Assembly: GCA_035772405.1 (NCBI GenBank)
Contig: JAYKKM010000137.1
Coordinates: 310,001-374,000, forward strand
Source: Chrysogorgia sp. JL179-B06
Taxonomy: Eukaryota > Cnidaria > Anthozoa > Scleralcyonacea > Chrysogorgiidae
Length of the DNA: 64,000 nucleotides
Direction of reading: 5' to 3'
Position numbers and translations under genes: made by a program
In this document: piece by piece, positions 10,361 through 21,094 of the stretch
How the letters are laid out: every line of letters starts with the position of its first letter
How positions within the stretch are numbered: the first letter of the stretch is position 1
Notes under the pieces: generated by a model
Seen by the model: only the letters and a program-made list of their open reading frames with translations
Databases searched by the model: none
Told to the model about the DNA's origin: nothing

Positions 10361-12397
10361 ATGATGGCCGCCGGTTTATATTCTGTGCTCCTAAGTATTT
10401 TAATATTTTCTACAATTCGATCGCGATTTTACCCGGAGTTGCGTCCTCTTTTAATGTCCAAGAACGTTATCTTCATGGAAACACATAGATTGCATAAGGA
10501 TGGGCAATATTTTGGTTGTTTTGAGCCTGTCTTAATTCAGCGAGTCAAGATTAATCGAAGCGAACTCGAATCTCAATTCAGGATTTCGCTCGCCGTTGTC
10601 AAGTCTACAAAACACGGAGTGACATGTTTGGTTCTCCCATCAAAGCCATTTCAAGTTGACCTGACAATATGTGTTGATATTTCTTCCAACCCAGGGCCTG
10701 GCTTTCAATCTGGATTGAGGGTAGCAGAGAACATTGGAAATCAACACAAACCTACACATTTAGCTGCCATTACTGGTAATTACCATAAGTATAATTATTC
10801 CAAAACAGAATTGGTTTCGCTCAGGAAATATGGCACCGTTCACTTGCCTTATCTAGTGATAACAAATCTTAAACAACAAGGACTTTTTCGCACTCGTGGT
10901 GTTCGTAGTGGAAAACTGGTGCGGCTTAGAAGAGAGAGACAGATTTCTAAACGAGTTACATTTATACGAAGACCGAAATTGAATCAGCCGTCCCAAGGGG
11001 CTAACCTATCAAACCTAATCAACATCAAAATAGATAATTGCAAGCTATGGACAAGCATTAAGTTTGCTACGTGGAACGCGCATTCTCTGAATAAAAAATC
11101 TGCTTCGATCTGCGATTTTATTATCACGAAACATCTGGATATCCTTGCCATCACAGAGTCTTGGCTTTCAGGAGATTATCACGACAATAATACTGTTGCT
11201 GAGATCTTAAATACACTGAAAGACTTTAAGTTCTACCATGTCCCTCGTATAAACAGAACAGGGGGTGGGATAGGAATTTTCCTGCGTAAAGGTTTCGTGG
11301 TTGAAGAGAATGAGCGCTCCAATTTTTCATCCATGGAGTATATGGACCTTGGCATTAGCCATGGTAGTTCATATATTAGGCTAGTGACGATTTATAGACC
11401 TCCGCCGTCGAAAAGAAACAAGGCAACACCAGCTATGTTTTTCAGAGACTTCTCGTCACTTCTTGAAATAGTCACTGTGACATCAGGCTATCTTATGTTA
11501 GCCGGTGACTTTAACTTTCATATGGACTCTACCACTGACCATTGTGCGGCGTCGTTTAAGGATATATTGGAGTCTGCTGGCCTTAAACAACATGTGTTAC
11601 ATCCCACTCATCGTAGCGGCCATACCCTGGATCTAATCATCGATCGAGAGGAAAATCAAATGTTATCTGGTTTTTCCATTGTATCTGACTTACCATCGGA
11701 TCACAATGCTGTGGTATGCTCAGTTGCCTTTGCAAGACCGAAATCTTCAAAATCTCACTTCCAACATCGCTGTCTACGGGACATGGATATGGATAGTTTT
11801 ACGTTAGATCTGACCAACTCGCAACTATTATGTGGTGACTTCCCCTCAGATGCCGAAACGCTTGTAAATTCATACAATTCTGTACTACAAGATACATTAG
11901 ATAAACACGTGCCAGAGATCTCACGTTTTATCACGCTACGTCCACACGCACCCTGGTACAATGAAGAACTGCGCGCTGCCAAGCGTGAAAGGCGTCGTTG
12001 TGAGCGAGCTTTTCGAGCTTCATGTCTTGTAGTACACAAAGAAATCTACCGGCAACAATGTCATGTCTATACCAAACTACTAGAAAATGCCAAGGTTCAA
12101 TATTACAAGAGCAAGATTGAGAATCTGAATCAGAAAAACCTCTTCCGTCTGATTGATGGCATGTTCAAGATAAAACCTATACGTCCTCTCCCATGCCATG
12201 ACTCTCCCGAGGAGCTTGCAGAGAGGTTTAGTTTTTATTTTTTGGATAAAATTGAAAAACTTCGCCAAAAGTTGTCTCTGTTATCTGAAACGGAAATGTC
12301 TAGTAATACCAACTACTCCTGCTGCAGTACATTCGCAGAATTTGACGAGGTTCCCATGGAAAACTATACGCAGGGTTATTATGGACTCACCATCTAA
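10361..12397 (+). CDS. LINE ORF, N-terminal part: 2A-like motif and APE endonuclease
   Basis: Starting at ATG 10361 (ATGATGGCC), the protein opens with a hydrophobic stretch (GLYSVLLSILIFST). It then has CVDISSNPGP (10673-10699), close to the 2A recoding consensus D-V/I-E-x-N-P-G-P but with Ser in place of Glu. The endonuclease runs from about 11060 to 11720 with the expected catalytic elements: TWNAHS, ITESW, TIYRPP, AGDFNFH and SDH. A linker follows to 12363, where an extra A shifts the frame; the open frame then runs to a non-native stop at 12397. It probably once continued into the RT below. Confidence 0.85.
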   Translation: MMAAGLYSVLLSILIFSTIRSRFYPELRPLLMSKNVIFMETHRLHKDGQYFGCFEPVLIQRVKINRSELESQFRISLAVVKSTKHGVTCLVLPSKPFQVDLTICVDISSNPGPGFQSGLRVAENIGNQHKPTHLAAITGNYHKYNYSKTELVSLRKYGTVHLPYLVITNLKQQGLFRTRGVRSGKLVRLRRERQISKRVTFIRRPKLNQPSQGANLSNLINIKIDNCKLWTSIKFATWNAHSLNKKSASICDFIITKHLDILAITESWLSGDYHDNNTVAEILNTLKDFKFYHVPRINRTGGGIGIFLRKGFVVEENERSNFSSMEYMDLGISHGSSYIRLVTIYRPPPSKRNKATPAMFFRDFSSLLEIVTVTSGYLMLAGDFNFHMDSTTDHCAASFKDILESAGLKQHVLHPTHRSGHTLDLIIDREENQMLSGFSIVSDLPSDHNAVVCSVAFARPKSSKSHFQHRCLRDMDMDSFTLDLTNSQLLCGDFPSDAETLVNSYNSVLQDTLDKHVPEISRFITLRPHAPWYNEELRAAKRERRRCERAFRASCLVVHKEIYRQQCHVYTKLLENAKVQYYKSKIENLNQKNLFRLIDGMFKIKPIRPLPCHDSPEELAERFSFYFLDKIEKLRQKLSLLSETEMSSNTNYSCCSTFAEFDEVPMENYTQGYYGLTI

Positions 12398-13910
12398 GTC
12401 CTGTCCATTGGATCCGGTACCAACTAAGATTTTGAAATCATGCATTGACACAGTATTACCTATAATTACTGCAATTATAAATTCATCATTAAGTTCTGGA
12501 GTCTTTCCTACTGTTCTCAAGAAAGGTCGCGTTCTACCTTCTATCAAAAACATGTCACTAGATTCTGATGAATTCAGTAATTTCCGACCAATTACAAACC
12601 TTGCCTTTCTATCCAAAGTTCTGGAACGGATAGTCGCCCGTCAGTCTCACAACTACCTCGTTAATAATAGTCTCTATCCTAGTTTACAATCAGCCTATAG
12701 AGAACATCATAGCACAGAAACTGCACTTTTACGTGTACATAACGATATCCTTCGTGCCATTGATAGTAAGGAAGAAGTCATTTTAGTCCTCCTCGATTTA
12801 TCGGCTGCATTTGATACCATCGACCATGACATTTTGATCAACAGACTAATCACTCAGTTTGGTTTCTCTGGAACAGTTTCTCACTGGTTCAAGTCATACC
12901 TTCATGGTCGCACACAGAAAGTTGTCATAGGAAATGTAGAGTCAGATCCCCAACCTCTTACGTCTGGCGTTCCTCAAGGCTCGGTTCTTGGTCCGATATT
13001 GTTTGTTTTGTATTTTGCTCCTTTACAAGATATAATTCACTCACACGGATTTGAATGTATGCTGTATGCAGACGATTCTCAATTATATATAACTATGAAT
13101 CCTTCTTGCAGACAGGCGACATTGGAAAGAGTAAATCGCTGCGTCGAGGATGTCCATTTGTTTTTCCTCAGAAATAAGCTAGCCTGTAATCAGAAAAAGA
13201 CAGAAATTGTCCACTTTCTTTCGCGGTTCTCCCATCTAGAACCTATTTATGATATCACAATTGGCAACTACTCCGTAGAAACTACCACGGATGTCCGTAA
13301 TCTTGGTGTAATTTTTGATCGTCATATGTCAATGTCTGCTCATGTCAATAAAATTTGTCGTTCAGCGCAATACTCTCTCAGATCTATTGGTAGAATCAGA
13401 AAGTACCTGAGTAGATCCGACACAGAACGTTTGGTGCACGCCTTCATTACGTCTAAATTAGACTACTGTAACTCACTGTTATATGGGCTTCCTTCCAAAG
13501 AAATATCCAAGATCCAACGTGTTCAAAACTCTGCAGCCAGGCTAGTCACTCGAGTCAAACGTACAGAACACATAACACCAATATTGCATTCTTTACATTG
13601 GCTACCGATAAGGGAACGCATCTCCTTTAAACTCTTGTTATTTACTTATAAGATAGTTAATGCTCTCGCACCATTGTATTTAGAAAGTCTTGTTACTGGT
13701 TATACTCCAGCTCGTAATTTGCGCTCCAGTTCTAAGGGACTTCTTATAGTCCCCAAGTCTACTTCTGTAACTTATGGGGACCGCGCATTTTCAATAGCTG
13801 CTCCCAGACTCTGGAACGCTCTTCCTACCAACATTAGAACTTCAGAGTCAGTTACTATATTTAAATCACGTTTAAAAACTCATCTTTTTAGCTTATGTAC
13901 TATGGAATAA
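12198..13910 (+). CDS. LINE reverse transcriptase (frame-shifted continuation)
   Basis: Authentic coding begins around 12363 (TIRRVIMDSPSKSCPLDPVP) and runs to 13910. RT motifs are intact: FRPITNLAFLSKVLER, LQSAYREHHSTETAL, LLDLSAAFDTIDHDIL, SGVPQGSVLGPILF, MLYADDSQLYI (YADD active site) and NLGVIFDRHMS. The C-terminal region ends FKSRLKTHLFSLCTME, typical of L2/CR1 elements. Codons upstream of 12363 in this frame are out of register with the real protein. Confidence 0.9.
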   Translation: MTLPRSLQRGLVFIFWIKLKNFAKSCLCYLKRKCLVIPTTPAAVHSQNLTRFPWKTIRRVIMDSPSKSCPLDPVPTKILKSCIDTVLPIITAIINSSLSSGVFPTVLKKGRVLPSIKNMSLDSDEFSNFRPITNLAFLSKVLERIVARQSHNYLVNNSLYPSLQSAYREHHSTETALLRVHNDILRAIDSKEEVILVLLDLSAAFDTIDHDILINRLITQFGFSGTVSHWFKSYLHGRTQKVVIGNVESDPQPLTSGVPQGSVLGPILFVLYFAPLQDIIHSHGFECMLYADDSQLYITMNPSCRQATLERVNRCVEDVHLFFLRNKLACNQKKTEIVHFLSRFSHLEPIYDITIGNYSVETTTDVRNLGVIFDRHMSMSAHVNKICRSAQYSLRSIGRIRKYLSRSDTERLVHAFITSKLDYCNSLLYGLPSKEISKIQRVQNSAARLVTRVKRTEHITPILHSLHWLPIRERISFKLLLFTYKIVNALAPLYLESLVTGYTPARNLRSSSKGLLIVPKSTSVTYGDRAFSIAAPRLWNALPTNIRTSESVTIFKSRLKTHLFSLCTME

Positions 13911-14229
13911 TTTTTTAGATTGTTGTATATTTTAACTTTTTAACTCATTGTAACTTTATCTTGTAAACGCATTGAGGCTTTGCAAAATGCGTGGCATTGC
14001 CAAGAACTGTAATTATTATTATGCCACGCTGCCGATTCAAAACTAGTCCGAGTTAACGTCTAGCGGGCGTCTTGTCATAACTGCTGTCAAATCCTGTTTA
14101 GTAATAGTGTCTTAGCTGCAACTTTTGTTTAATTTGTTTTTCATACATTGTAAGGACGAATTGCGTCATTTGTTATCTATTATGTGCGTTATTGATTTTT
14201 TCATCCATTGCACGTTATTTTGTTTTTAG

Positions 14230-14354
14230 AACTTGAAGGTCTTGTGAAGTTTATCCGGCCATTCATAATACTTGTTTCAAAAGCAAAAGCTGCAAAAATG
14301 GTTCGAGAACTCCTGGATTTGTTTTTTGACATGGAAGTATCGACTGGAACTGAG
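14230..14354 (+). CDS. PSMD11: PSMD11 exon (about residues 65-106)
   Basis: 125 nt, acceptor tgtttttag, donor gtaatc. It joins in phase 1 to the previous exon to give Glu, then [20 protein letters not shown] and [21 protein letters not shown]. The RPF...SKAKAAK-VR-LLDLF-DME pattern is highly diagnostic of Rpn6. It ends in phase 0. Confidence 0.95.
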
Positions 14355-14769
14355 GTAATCTTTAATGTAAAATACTACCCAAGATAACAGAAACGGCTTT
14401 CCAAAACCAACGCAATATTTCACAACATGACATACCTTACATGTACTAGCTAGTACTTCTGATAGTAACATTATATTTTAATTTTGTAGATTGATATTTT
14501 TTGTAGGAAAATTGAAGAAAAAGCGATAATTATAATTAGCTTAGTGGCAGATCTTATGAACAGGGAATTGACAACATTAGCTTTACATAATAAATGCGAC
14601 CAGCTCAAAAATACCACTAAAGACTTACAATAAGTAACTGCTTTCAGAATTAAGTAATGTGAAAACTTAAACAAGTAATAATGTGAAAATGTAATTATTG
14701 TTTACAAAACACAATTAATAAAATAAAAGTAATACTAAGTTCAAATCAAATGACGCCAAGTAATTACTG

Positions 14770-15263
14770 TTAAAGTGCCCCTAACCTCAACATTTTTTAT
14801 TGCCTTATTTGGAAGAACTTTTAAAATGATAAAGTAACTTCTACTGAAGATTTTCGTTTCTTCGCTTCGTTTTTGAGATATATCAGTTTGTTTGATATGC
14901 AAATGTCCGGAATTTACGTCACACATGCATAATGACTTACTGGAGAAATGTGTGTACTGTGTATCTCTTTCATTCTCGAACGAAATCCTTTAAAATCGAG
15001 ATGTTTGGTGTTGTGGGAGAAACACGCACACGTGTTATTCACACTTTAGTGTTTTTATTTGATGAAGGCAAAGATATATAACATTCTCTGATAACTCATT
15101 ATGCATGTGTGACGTAAATTCCGGACATTTGCATATCAAACAAACTGAAATATCTCAAAAAGAAAGCGAAGAAACGAAAATATTCAAAAGAAGTTACTTT
15201 ATCATTTTAAAAGTTCTTCCAAATAAGACAATAAAAAAATTGAGGTTAGGGGCACAAGTTTAA
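14770..15263. mobile_element. TTAA-flanked MITE, about 494 bp
   Basis: TTAAAGTGCCCCTAACCTCA at the left pairs with TTGAGGTTAGGGGCAC...TTAA at the right. The inverted arms extend through tttgatatgcaaatgtccgg / ccggacatttgcatatcaaa, around 200 bp each. A typical non-autonomous TTAA element. Confidence 0.85.
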
Positions 15264-15269
15264 TAAGAA

Positions 15270-15619
15270 TGATAAAAGGTTAAAAAAGGAGTTGAGCTTT
15301 CGTTGTACTACAACATTACATCATCATTCAGAACTACGAGATGATAAACAAGGTGCGGTATATATATAGTAGGAAGGAACTTAGCGAATTAGCTGACCTT
15401 TTAATCTAATCATGTTATTACTTGGGCTACTTGTGGTAGAACGAGTCTAGGTTTCGCGATTATTTTTTTGTCACGATATTCCTCCAAAAGGCTTTGCGAA
15501 ACTGACGCATGTGACTATATCTATGCATGTGACCAGTGCATGTGCCTTCTTTCTTTTCGTGGTTGGAAGTGAAGTGTTTGAAGTCAGTTATGGGGTTGGG
15601 AAGGATCTTGTTAGTATTA
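15270..15619. other. unassigned repeat-like sequence
   Basis: Contains a stretch (tgagctttcgttgtactaca, 15292-15311) that loosely resembles Penelope-type termini, and runs rich in 'gcatgtgac'. No reading frame or boundaries can be supported. Confidence 0.3.
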
Positions 15620-16245
15620 TTTTTGAGGTTCCACAAATTTGCAAAATTGCACAATAATATTTACCGTCAGGATTTTGCGAACTGTGAGGTATGGGTCAAT
15701 AGCCGACTTGTTTGATTTCGACATCTTTGCTTTTGGTCGAGTTGTTCTCTGACTCTGTTGGTAGATTTTGAAAGTAACTGACTTAATCAGCAATGTGGCT
15801 GACAACTGTGTTGATCGTGAATCCGCTCACTATGCTTACAACTGCACACGCTGATCTCGGTAGACCTATACTAAAAGAAAACTGGCTGAAAACTGTGTTT
15901 TCCAAAAGTATACATACGTGGACTTGGTAATTCCAAATCTTTTTTCGGAATTGAAATCGACTAAATATTGACCGAGATAACGTTCAAAAATCAACGACGA
16001 AGCTGCCTTCCTATTGCCAATTAATTTCTAAGTACATAAGCAGGTTATTACGAATGGTATGCACGTTCGCGTAATATAATAGACACGTATGTTATGTAAT
16101 TATACTCGGTAATTCCAAATCTGTTTTCAGAATTGAAATTGAGTAAATATTGGCCGAGATAACGTTCAAAATCTACATAGGACAAAACGATCTACAGAGA
16201 CTACAAAAAACGGCGTGCGCGGTCTGGGCTCTGGGGACCATGGAT
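15620..16245 (+). repeat. dispersed repeat, copy 2 (copy 1 at 8290-8990)
   Basis: Same orientation and order of blocks as copy 1, diverged by substitutions and small indels. It lacks part of the internal duplication seen in copy 1. Ends in cggcgtgcgcggtctggg and gaccatggatgg. Confidence 0.7.
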
Positions 16246-16317
16246 GGGGAAAAGAAAGTCTAGGAAGGCGAGGGGTTATTGCGGAACGTATTTCTAGTTC
16301 AGAATAATATTTATGAA

Positions 16318-16845
16318 AATTTATCTAGTAATTTATCTAAAAAATCTAAAATATCTAAAAATATAAAATATCTAAAAATATCTAAAAATAAATATCTAAA
16401 AATCTAAAATATCTAAAATATCTAAAATATCTAAAAATATCTAAAATATCTAAAAATCTAAAATATCTAAAAATATCTAAAAATCAAAAAATCTAAAATA
16501 TCTAAAATATCTAAAAATATCTAAAAATATCTAAAATATCTAAAAATCTAAAATATCTAAAAATATCTAAAATATCTAAAAATCTAAAATATCTAAAAAT
16601 ATCTAAAAATCTAAAATATCTAAAAATATCTAAAATATCTAAAATATCTAAAAATCTAAAATATCTGAAAATAAATATCTAAAATATCTAAAAATATCTA
16701 AAATATCTAAAAATATCTAAAATATCTAAAAATCTAAAAATATCTAAAATATCTAAAAAAATAAATATCTAAAAATATCTAAAAAAAAATATCTAAAAAT
16801 ATCTAAAATATCTAGTAATTTATCTAAAATTTATCTAGTAATTTA
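16318..16845. repeat. AT-rich satellite of ATCTAAAAAT/ATCTAAAAT units
   Basis: About 530 bp of irregular tandem 9-11 bp units (ATATCTAAA, ATATCTAAAA). It is framed at both ends by tatctagtaatttatctaaa-like sequence. Simple-sequence expansion with no coding meaning. Confidence 0.9.
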
Positions 16846-17132
16846 TTAATGCTCGAACCGTGGAATCGAACCTGTAATCGAACACCTTAAAGTGTCTATG
16901 AAGTGAAAAATTCGCTGCATTTTTTTGCTTTAACAGACAAAGTAGCACGGCAGGAGCGTACACTGAAAATTTCAAGTGAATCTGCCTCGTAGTCTTCGAG
17001 CTATAAACTCTCAAAGTTTGGCATGACTAAATATTTTTGGTGAAATCTGAAACGCGCGGTTCATTGTCTTGTGACGTATCAGGTGTGTAATATTATGTAA
17101 ATACAGTACTGCTCAGAAATAACCTAACACTG

Positions 17133-17280
17133 CGGTTGCGGTTCGGTTGGGGTTCGGTTGGGGTTCGGTTGGGGTTCGGTTGCGGTTCGGTTGGGGTTCG
17201 GTTGCGGTTCGGTTGCGGTTCGGTTGGGGTTAGGTTGCGGTTCGGTTGCGGTTCGGTTTGCGGTTCGGTTTGCGGTCGAT
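17133..17280. repeat. 12-bp minisatellite GGTTCGGTTGGG/GCG
   Basis: About 12 units alternating GGTTCGGTTGGG and GGTTCGGTTGCG. Because 12 is divisible by 3, open frames appear on both strands (RNRTPTEPQP-type repeats) that should not be called genes. Confidence 0.9.
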
Positions 17281-18280
17281 ATACATTAGCGTGTGTGAAA
17301 ACGGCTTGGGTTCCGACTATTTCCGACATGGAAAGCGTTTAGTTTAAAATGTAGAGAGGGCACCAAAAGCAAAATAGATCTTCATGTTTGGCTTCATTCT
17401 TTGTTTGTTTCATGTCCTATTGACAAGAATACACTCGCGCAAGAGATTCGCAGTTGAAAGTGAAACGTTGTGCTTTCGCCGTCCAAAACCTAATTCAAGT
17501 AATGTTCGACTTATACTGCACTCGTGGCACCGTTTGCAGTGAATCCTCGTCGAACCTAATGAATGTGATAGTATTACGAAAATATAATGATTGCGGCAGA
17601 GCGCGTATCCGTTTTAATTCCTAAACCGTTTTCCCCGATCATTATTATTTATTGCAGTGCGTCAGCCGCGTATAGTATGGCAGAAACTAGAAAGAGCCTA
17701 TATCGCTGATGAAGGCCTTCTCTCGAAATTGTTAGACCTATTATTCACGATTTCGGCACTACACCAAACCTTTTAGCATTTTCGATTCCTAACTGATAAT
17801 TCACGTGTCGAAAAGTGGATTGGCATGAAGTTTCAACCATTTCTGTGTTTACATGAAGCGAATCGAAAATTCGATCGGCTTACAATTCCGGATCGACTCG
17901 ACTTTTCAAAACAAAAGAAATCGACACTATTTCTTTTGAGGGGATTGAGTGTTCCAATGGGATTGAAATTTCGATCCGACGTCATTGAATACTGTATCTG
18001 CTAGTGAAAATATTTTAAGTTAATAGGAAGTCAAAAAATCATCATTAACAAAATTAGATTTGAACGGTTCGAATGCCTTTGTTGAAGAAACTAACAGCGT
18101 CGTAAATCAAAATATCGCTTGACAGGTTTGAATAGAATTGGCCACAACACGAGGAACGTATGAATATATTGAATAATAATTGTATTCTAGTGCTGTTTCG
18201 GGCGAAGTAGTTCACACAGGTGAAGCTTTTTCATGTCTCGTTTACACGGCGACGGAATTTTATAACGAAGTGTCTATTCG

Positions 18281-19019
18281 GTAATCGGTAAAAATGGCAC
18301 TGGAAAAAATGGCACCGGAAAGAATGGCACCGGAAAAAATGGCACCGAAATAATGACTTATGCGGAAAAAATGGCACCGCTAAAAATTATAAAATAAAGA
18401 AACGAAAAAAACAAAAAAAAGGTTGACATTCCCAAGGCAAATGTTTCTCGCAACAAAATCTCACTGCGATAAAAATGGCACCTCTAATGGTTGATATTTG
18501 AATGGGTATTGTTGAAGAGCATTAACGGAAAGCGCGCTGACAATAGTCGACATTTGAATGAGTCATTGCTTATTGTTAAAGTAATTGCATTTTTCAAAAA
18601 TAGATACTGATGTGAGTTGTTTGATGTGAGATGTGTCTATAAATATAGTGCAACTTTAGCATGTCATTTGTCTGTATTCATCGGTATTCGTAACACGTGC
18701 AGGAATTAGAAGCGAAATGGAATTAATTGCAAGCAACAAGGGAGGAATGAAACTGTGCTTTGGTAGTTATATGTACACCAAACAGGTTTCCAAACCAAAT
18801 CACGTTCGTTGCAGATGTGTTAAGAGAACTCTAGTATTGCTAGAATTAAATTTAGAGTAACTAGTAAACTAAAATATTCAAATTCGTAAAAAAAATTGTT
18901 GTTGTTTTCGTTTCTTTATTTTACAATTTTTTAGCGGTGCCATTTTTTCCGCATAAGTCATTGTGCCGGTGCCATTTTTTCCGGTGCCATTTTTTCCAGT
19001 GCCATTATTTCCGCCATTC
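18281..19019. mobile_element. foldback element with iterated arms and 9-bp target duplication
   Basis: Flanked by GTCTATTCG at 18272-18280 and 19020-19028. Both arms consist of tandem ~16-bp units (ATGGCACCGGAAAAA) in opposite orientation: about 18293-18380 and 18940-19012. They are followed by a matching inverted segment (cgctaaaaattataaaataa / ttattttacaattttttagcg). The 340 bp or so between the arms holds no long reading frame. The iterated-arm plan and 9-bp duplication resemble Foldback or Mutator-like elements. Confidence 0.8.
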
Positions 19020-19028
19020 GTCTATTCG

Positions 19029-20022
19029 TCCGGCAGATATAACAACAATATATAGAGGCGTTCGTTCACAACGCGCGATTTCCGGTCGAGTTTGATAAAA
19101 ATATAGTTTGGTATAGTTTGCCTTTTCTGCATAGTTTTTGGTTAGGGTTAGTATTTTGGTTAGTATTTTGGTTAGGGTTATGATTTGGGTTATGATTATG
19201 ATTTGGGTTATGATTAGGTTTTATTTTAGAATTATTGTTACGATTACTGACTGCCGGACCTCTAGTTTTTCCCGAACAAGTTCCGGTTACCGGACCTATA
19301 TAGCCACATCGATTTTATAAACGTTCTCCAAATACGAAAACGGATTGTTCATTGTAATCATATTAATGCAATCTGCTGAAACAAAGTAGATGTTACTGTT
19401 AGCTCTGATAGACCAACATGTACCGAATACAATTCACTGAAAAAGTTCTGCAGCTAAAATGCGTTTGTCAAACTTTAATTCAATTTTCCGTATTGATTTA
19501 GACGAATTTCGTAACATGTGACCACGGAAGTGTCAACGCTATTATTGTTGCCAAGTTATATCTATTTTAGTGCGTTGAGTATCACGTTTTCAAACGTGTC
19601 TTTCTCCGTTAAAGGCTTAAAGCTTTGAGACAAAACGCCAATCTTTTAAGCTTGTTTGCCTTCTGCACGAATAATTGACAGTAGCATGCTTTCTCGTGCT
19701 TACTCGTGCTAGTAGAATTCAAAACATTCACACCGCATTCTTCCATTAGTTTAGTTTTCAATTTGGCATGCAGATGTTAACTCGTCGTTCATGTCATGTT
19801 ATCGTCGATATATTTGCGTGAAATAATTCGATTCCATGAGTAAATAGACAGTTTTCTCATTTCACCAAACAACGCCGTCGCGTAACTGAAAAGGCAAACT
19901 TCGGAAATGATCGTATTTCCTATCGTGTGAAAATTGAAGAGCGGTTGCGGTCACGCCAGACTACGACCTAGGTTCGACCGAGGATCGACCTAGGTTCGAC
20001 CTAGGTTCGACCGCGGTTTTCG
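19029..20022. other. right body of the mariner-like element
   Basis: Contains degenerate TTAGGGTTA/TTATGATTTGGG runs at 19138-19225 and short GGTTCGACCTA repeats at 19970-20018. No reading frame of note. Confidence 0.5.
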
Positions 20023-20385
20023 TTAGGTTATTTCTGAGCAGTACTGTATGTATATACATAATGTATATATGTATATAAAGACTATGTATATAAAGAACAA
20101 TGGATTTGAACATTAATAATCCACCTGCATACGTCATATACCACATATATTCAATCCCAGTCTTTCCCTATTTTGTAACGTGAAACTATGCCAATGGACA
20201 AACTTTGAGAGTTGATTCACTTGAAATTTTCAGTGAACGATCCTGCCGTGCTACTTTGTTTGTTAGAGCAAAAAAATGCAGCGATATTTTCACTTCATAG
20301 ACACTTTAATCGAACCTTAATTGAATTAAGTCAGAGGACTTAATGTTCCAGCACTCTGACCACTATAAGCTATTGAGACTATGTG

Positions 20386-21094
20386 CACACAATGTTTTTA
20401 TTTGCAACGTTTCAAAAAGTCATTTTCACGGCGTGTTCACACGAAAACTGACAAAAATTACCTCAATTGACGAAAACGTTTTCAATACTTACAATGATAT
20501 CTGATAACCGTAAATTTCGCTATTGAAAACGTTTGCAACTGTGTCGTTTTGCCTTTTGAACTTGTGTGAACAGGTCAAAACCTTGTGTTATTTGAGAGCT
20601 TGGTTCTTCAACTGGTATCCTTGATTGTTAACACAACATTGTCAACAACTAATAAAACAAAATATATAGCCTATCATGAAGTTGTTTAATGATTCAATAA
20701 CGATTTAAAATATGTTTAACTTCCAAAGAAGCAACAGACTTGGTGTCGACCAAAAATATGAATCAGGAATGGAAGACTCGTGCAAAACTGCTTCACTTTA
20801 ATATAATGAGCAGAAGACATTTTATGGAATTGTGTAACATTTGTATGGAAAAGGAATGGTAATCAAATGAGAGGCTATATACCCGCCATGAGAGATGTAA
20901 TTTCTCTTGAGACAAAAGTGGCAACAAATTTGAATGTAATGCCAACATTTTCCTGTAGCGTATGAATAGAGCGTCAAAACGACAAAATTGAAAAGGACAT
21001 TGTGTGCACTTAGTCTAAGACATATGGTCAGCACAGTCAGAAATTGAACGTAGTATTGTCTTAAAATAGTCCATATCTTCACAAATGTTTTAGC
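20386..21094. other. intron sequence, one weak inverted repeat
   Basis: Around 20400-20590 the sequence contains partly complementary stretches (cattttcacggcgtgttcac / gtgtgaacaggtcaaaacc), possibly an old MITE. The rest shows nothing I can name. Confidence 0.35.

Larger units (their letters stand above)
10330..14022 (+). mobile_element. nearly intact L2/CR1-like LINE
   Basis: One coding unit holds an N-terminal hydrophobic segment, a 2A-like motif, an APE-type endonuclease and a reverse transcriptase, followed by a short 3' UTR with a hairpin-like GCATTGAGGCTTTGCAAAATGCG and an ATT-repeat tail at about 14010-14022. The only visible break in the coding sequence is a one-base shift at the A run 12360-12363. 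The 5' limit is uncertain and I did not find a target-site duplication. Confidence 0.85.
17104..20046. mobile_element. TA-flanked mariner-like non-autonomous element, 2.94 kb
   Basis: Perfect 25-bp terminal inverted repeats beginning CAGTACTGCTCAGAAATAAC, flanked on both sides by TA, as expected for Tc1/mariner insertion. No transposase frame is present. Sub-terminal G/T-rich minisatellites lie inside the left end and GGTTCGACCTA repeats inside the right end. It carries the foldback element 18281-19019. Confidence 0.85.
16887..20309. mobile_element. TTAA-flanked element, 3.4 kb, hosting nested insertions
   Basis: TTAAAGTGTCTATGAAGTGA at 16887 pairs with TCACTTCATAGACACTTTAA at 20290-20309. 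Inverted arms continue about 200 bp (aaagtagcacggcaggagcg / gatcctgccgtgctacttt; cactgaaaatttcaagtgaa / ttcacttgaaattttcagtg). The body between the arms is largely another element (17104-20046). Without that insertion this would be an ordinary MITE of about 480 bp. Confidence 0.85.
16846..20385 (-). repeat. tRNA-like sequence split by a 3.4-kb insertion
   Basis: Left flank 16846-16886 (gtggaatcgaacctgtaatc) and right flank 20310-20385 (cactctgaccactataagct attgagact) read on the minus strand as the 3' B-box side and 5' A-box side of a tRNA-like sequence. They are separated by the TTAA element at 16887-20309. Confidence 0.5.

Noticed and set aside
17093..17342. EPQPNRNRTPT and FGCGSVGVRL repeat frames on opposite strands
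   Set aside because: Generated by the 12-bp minisatellite.
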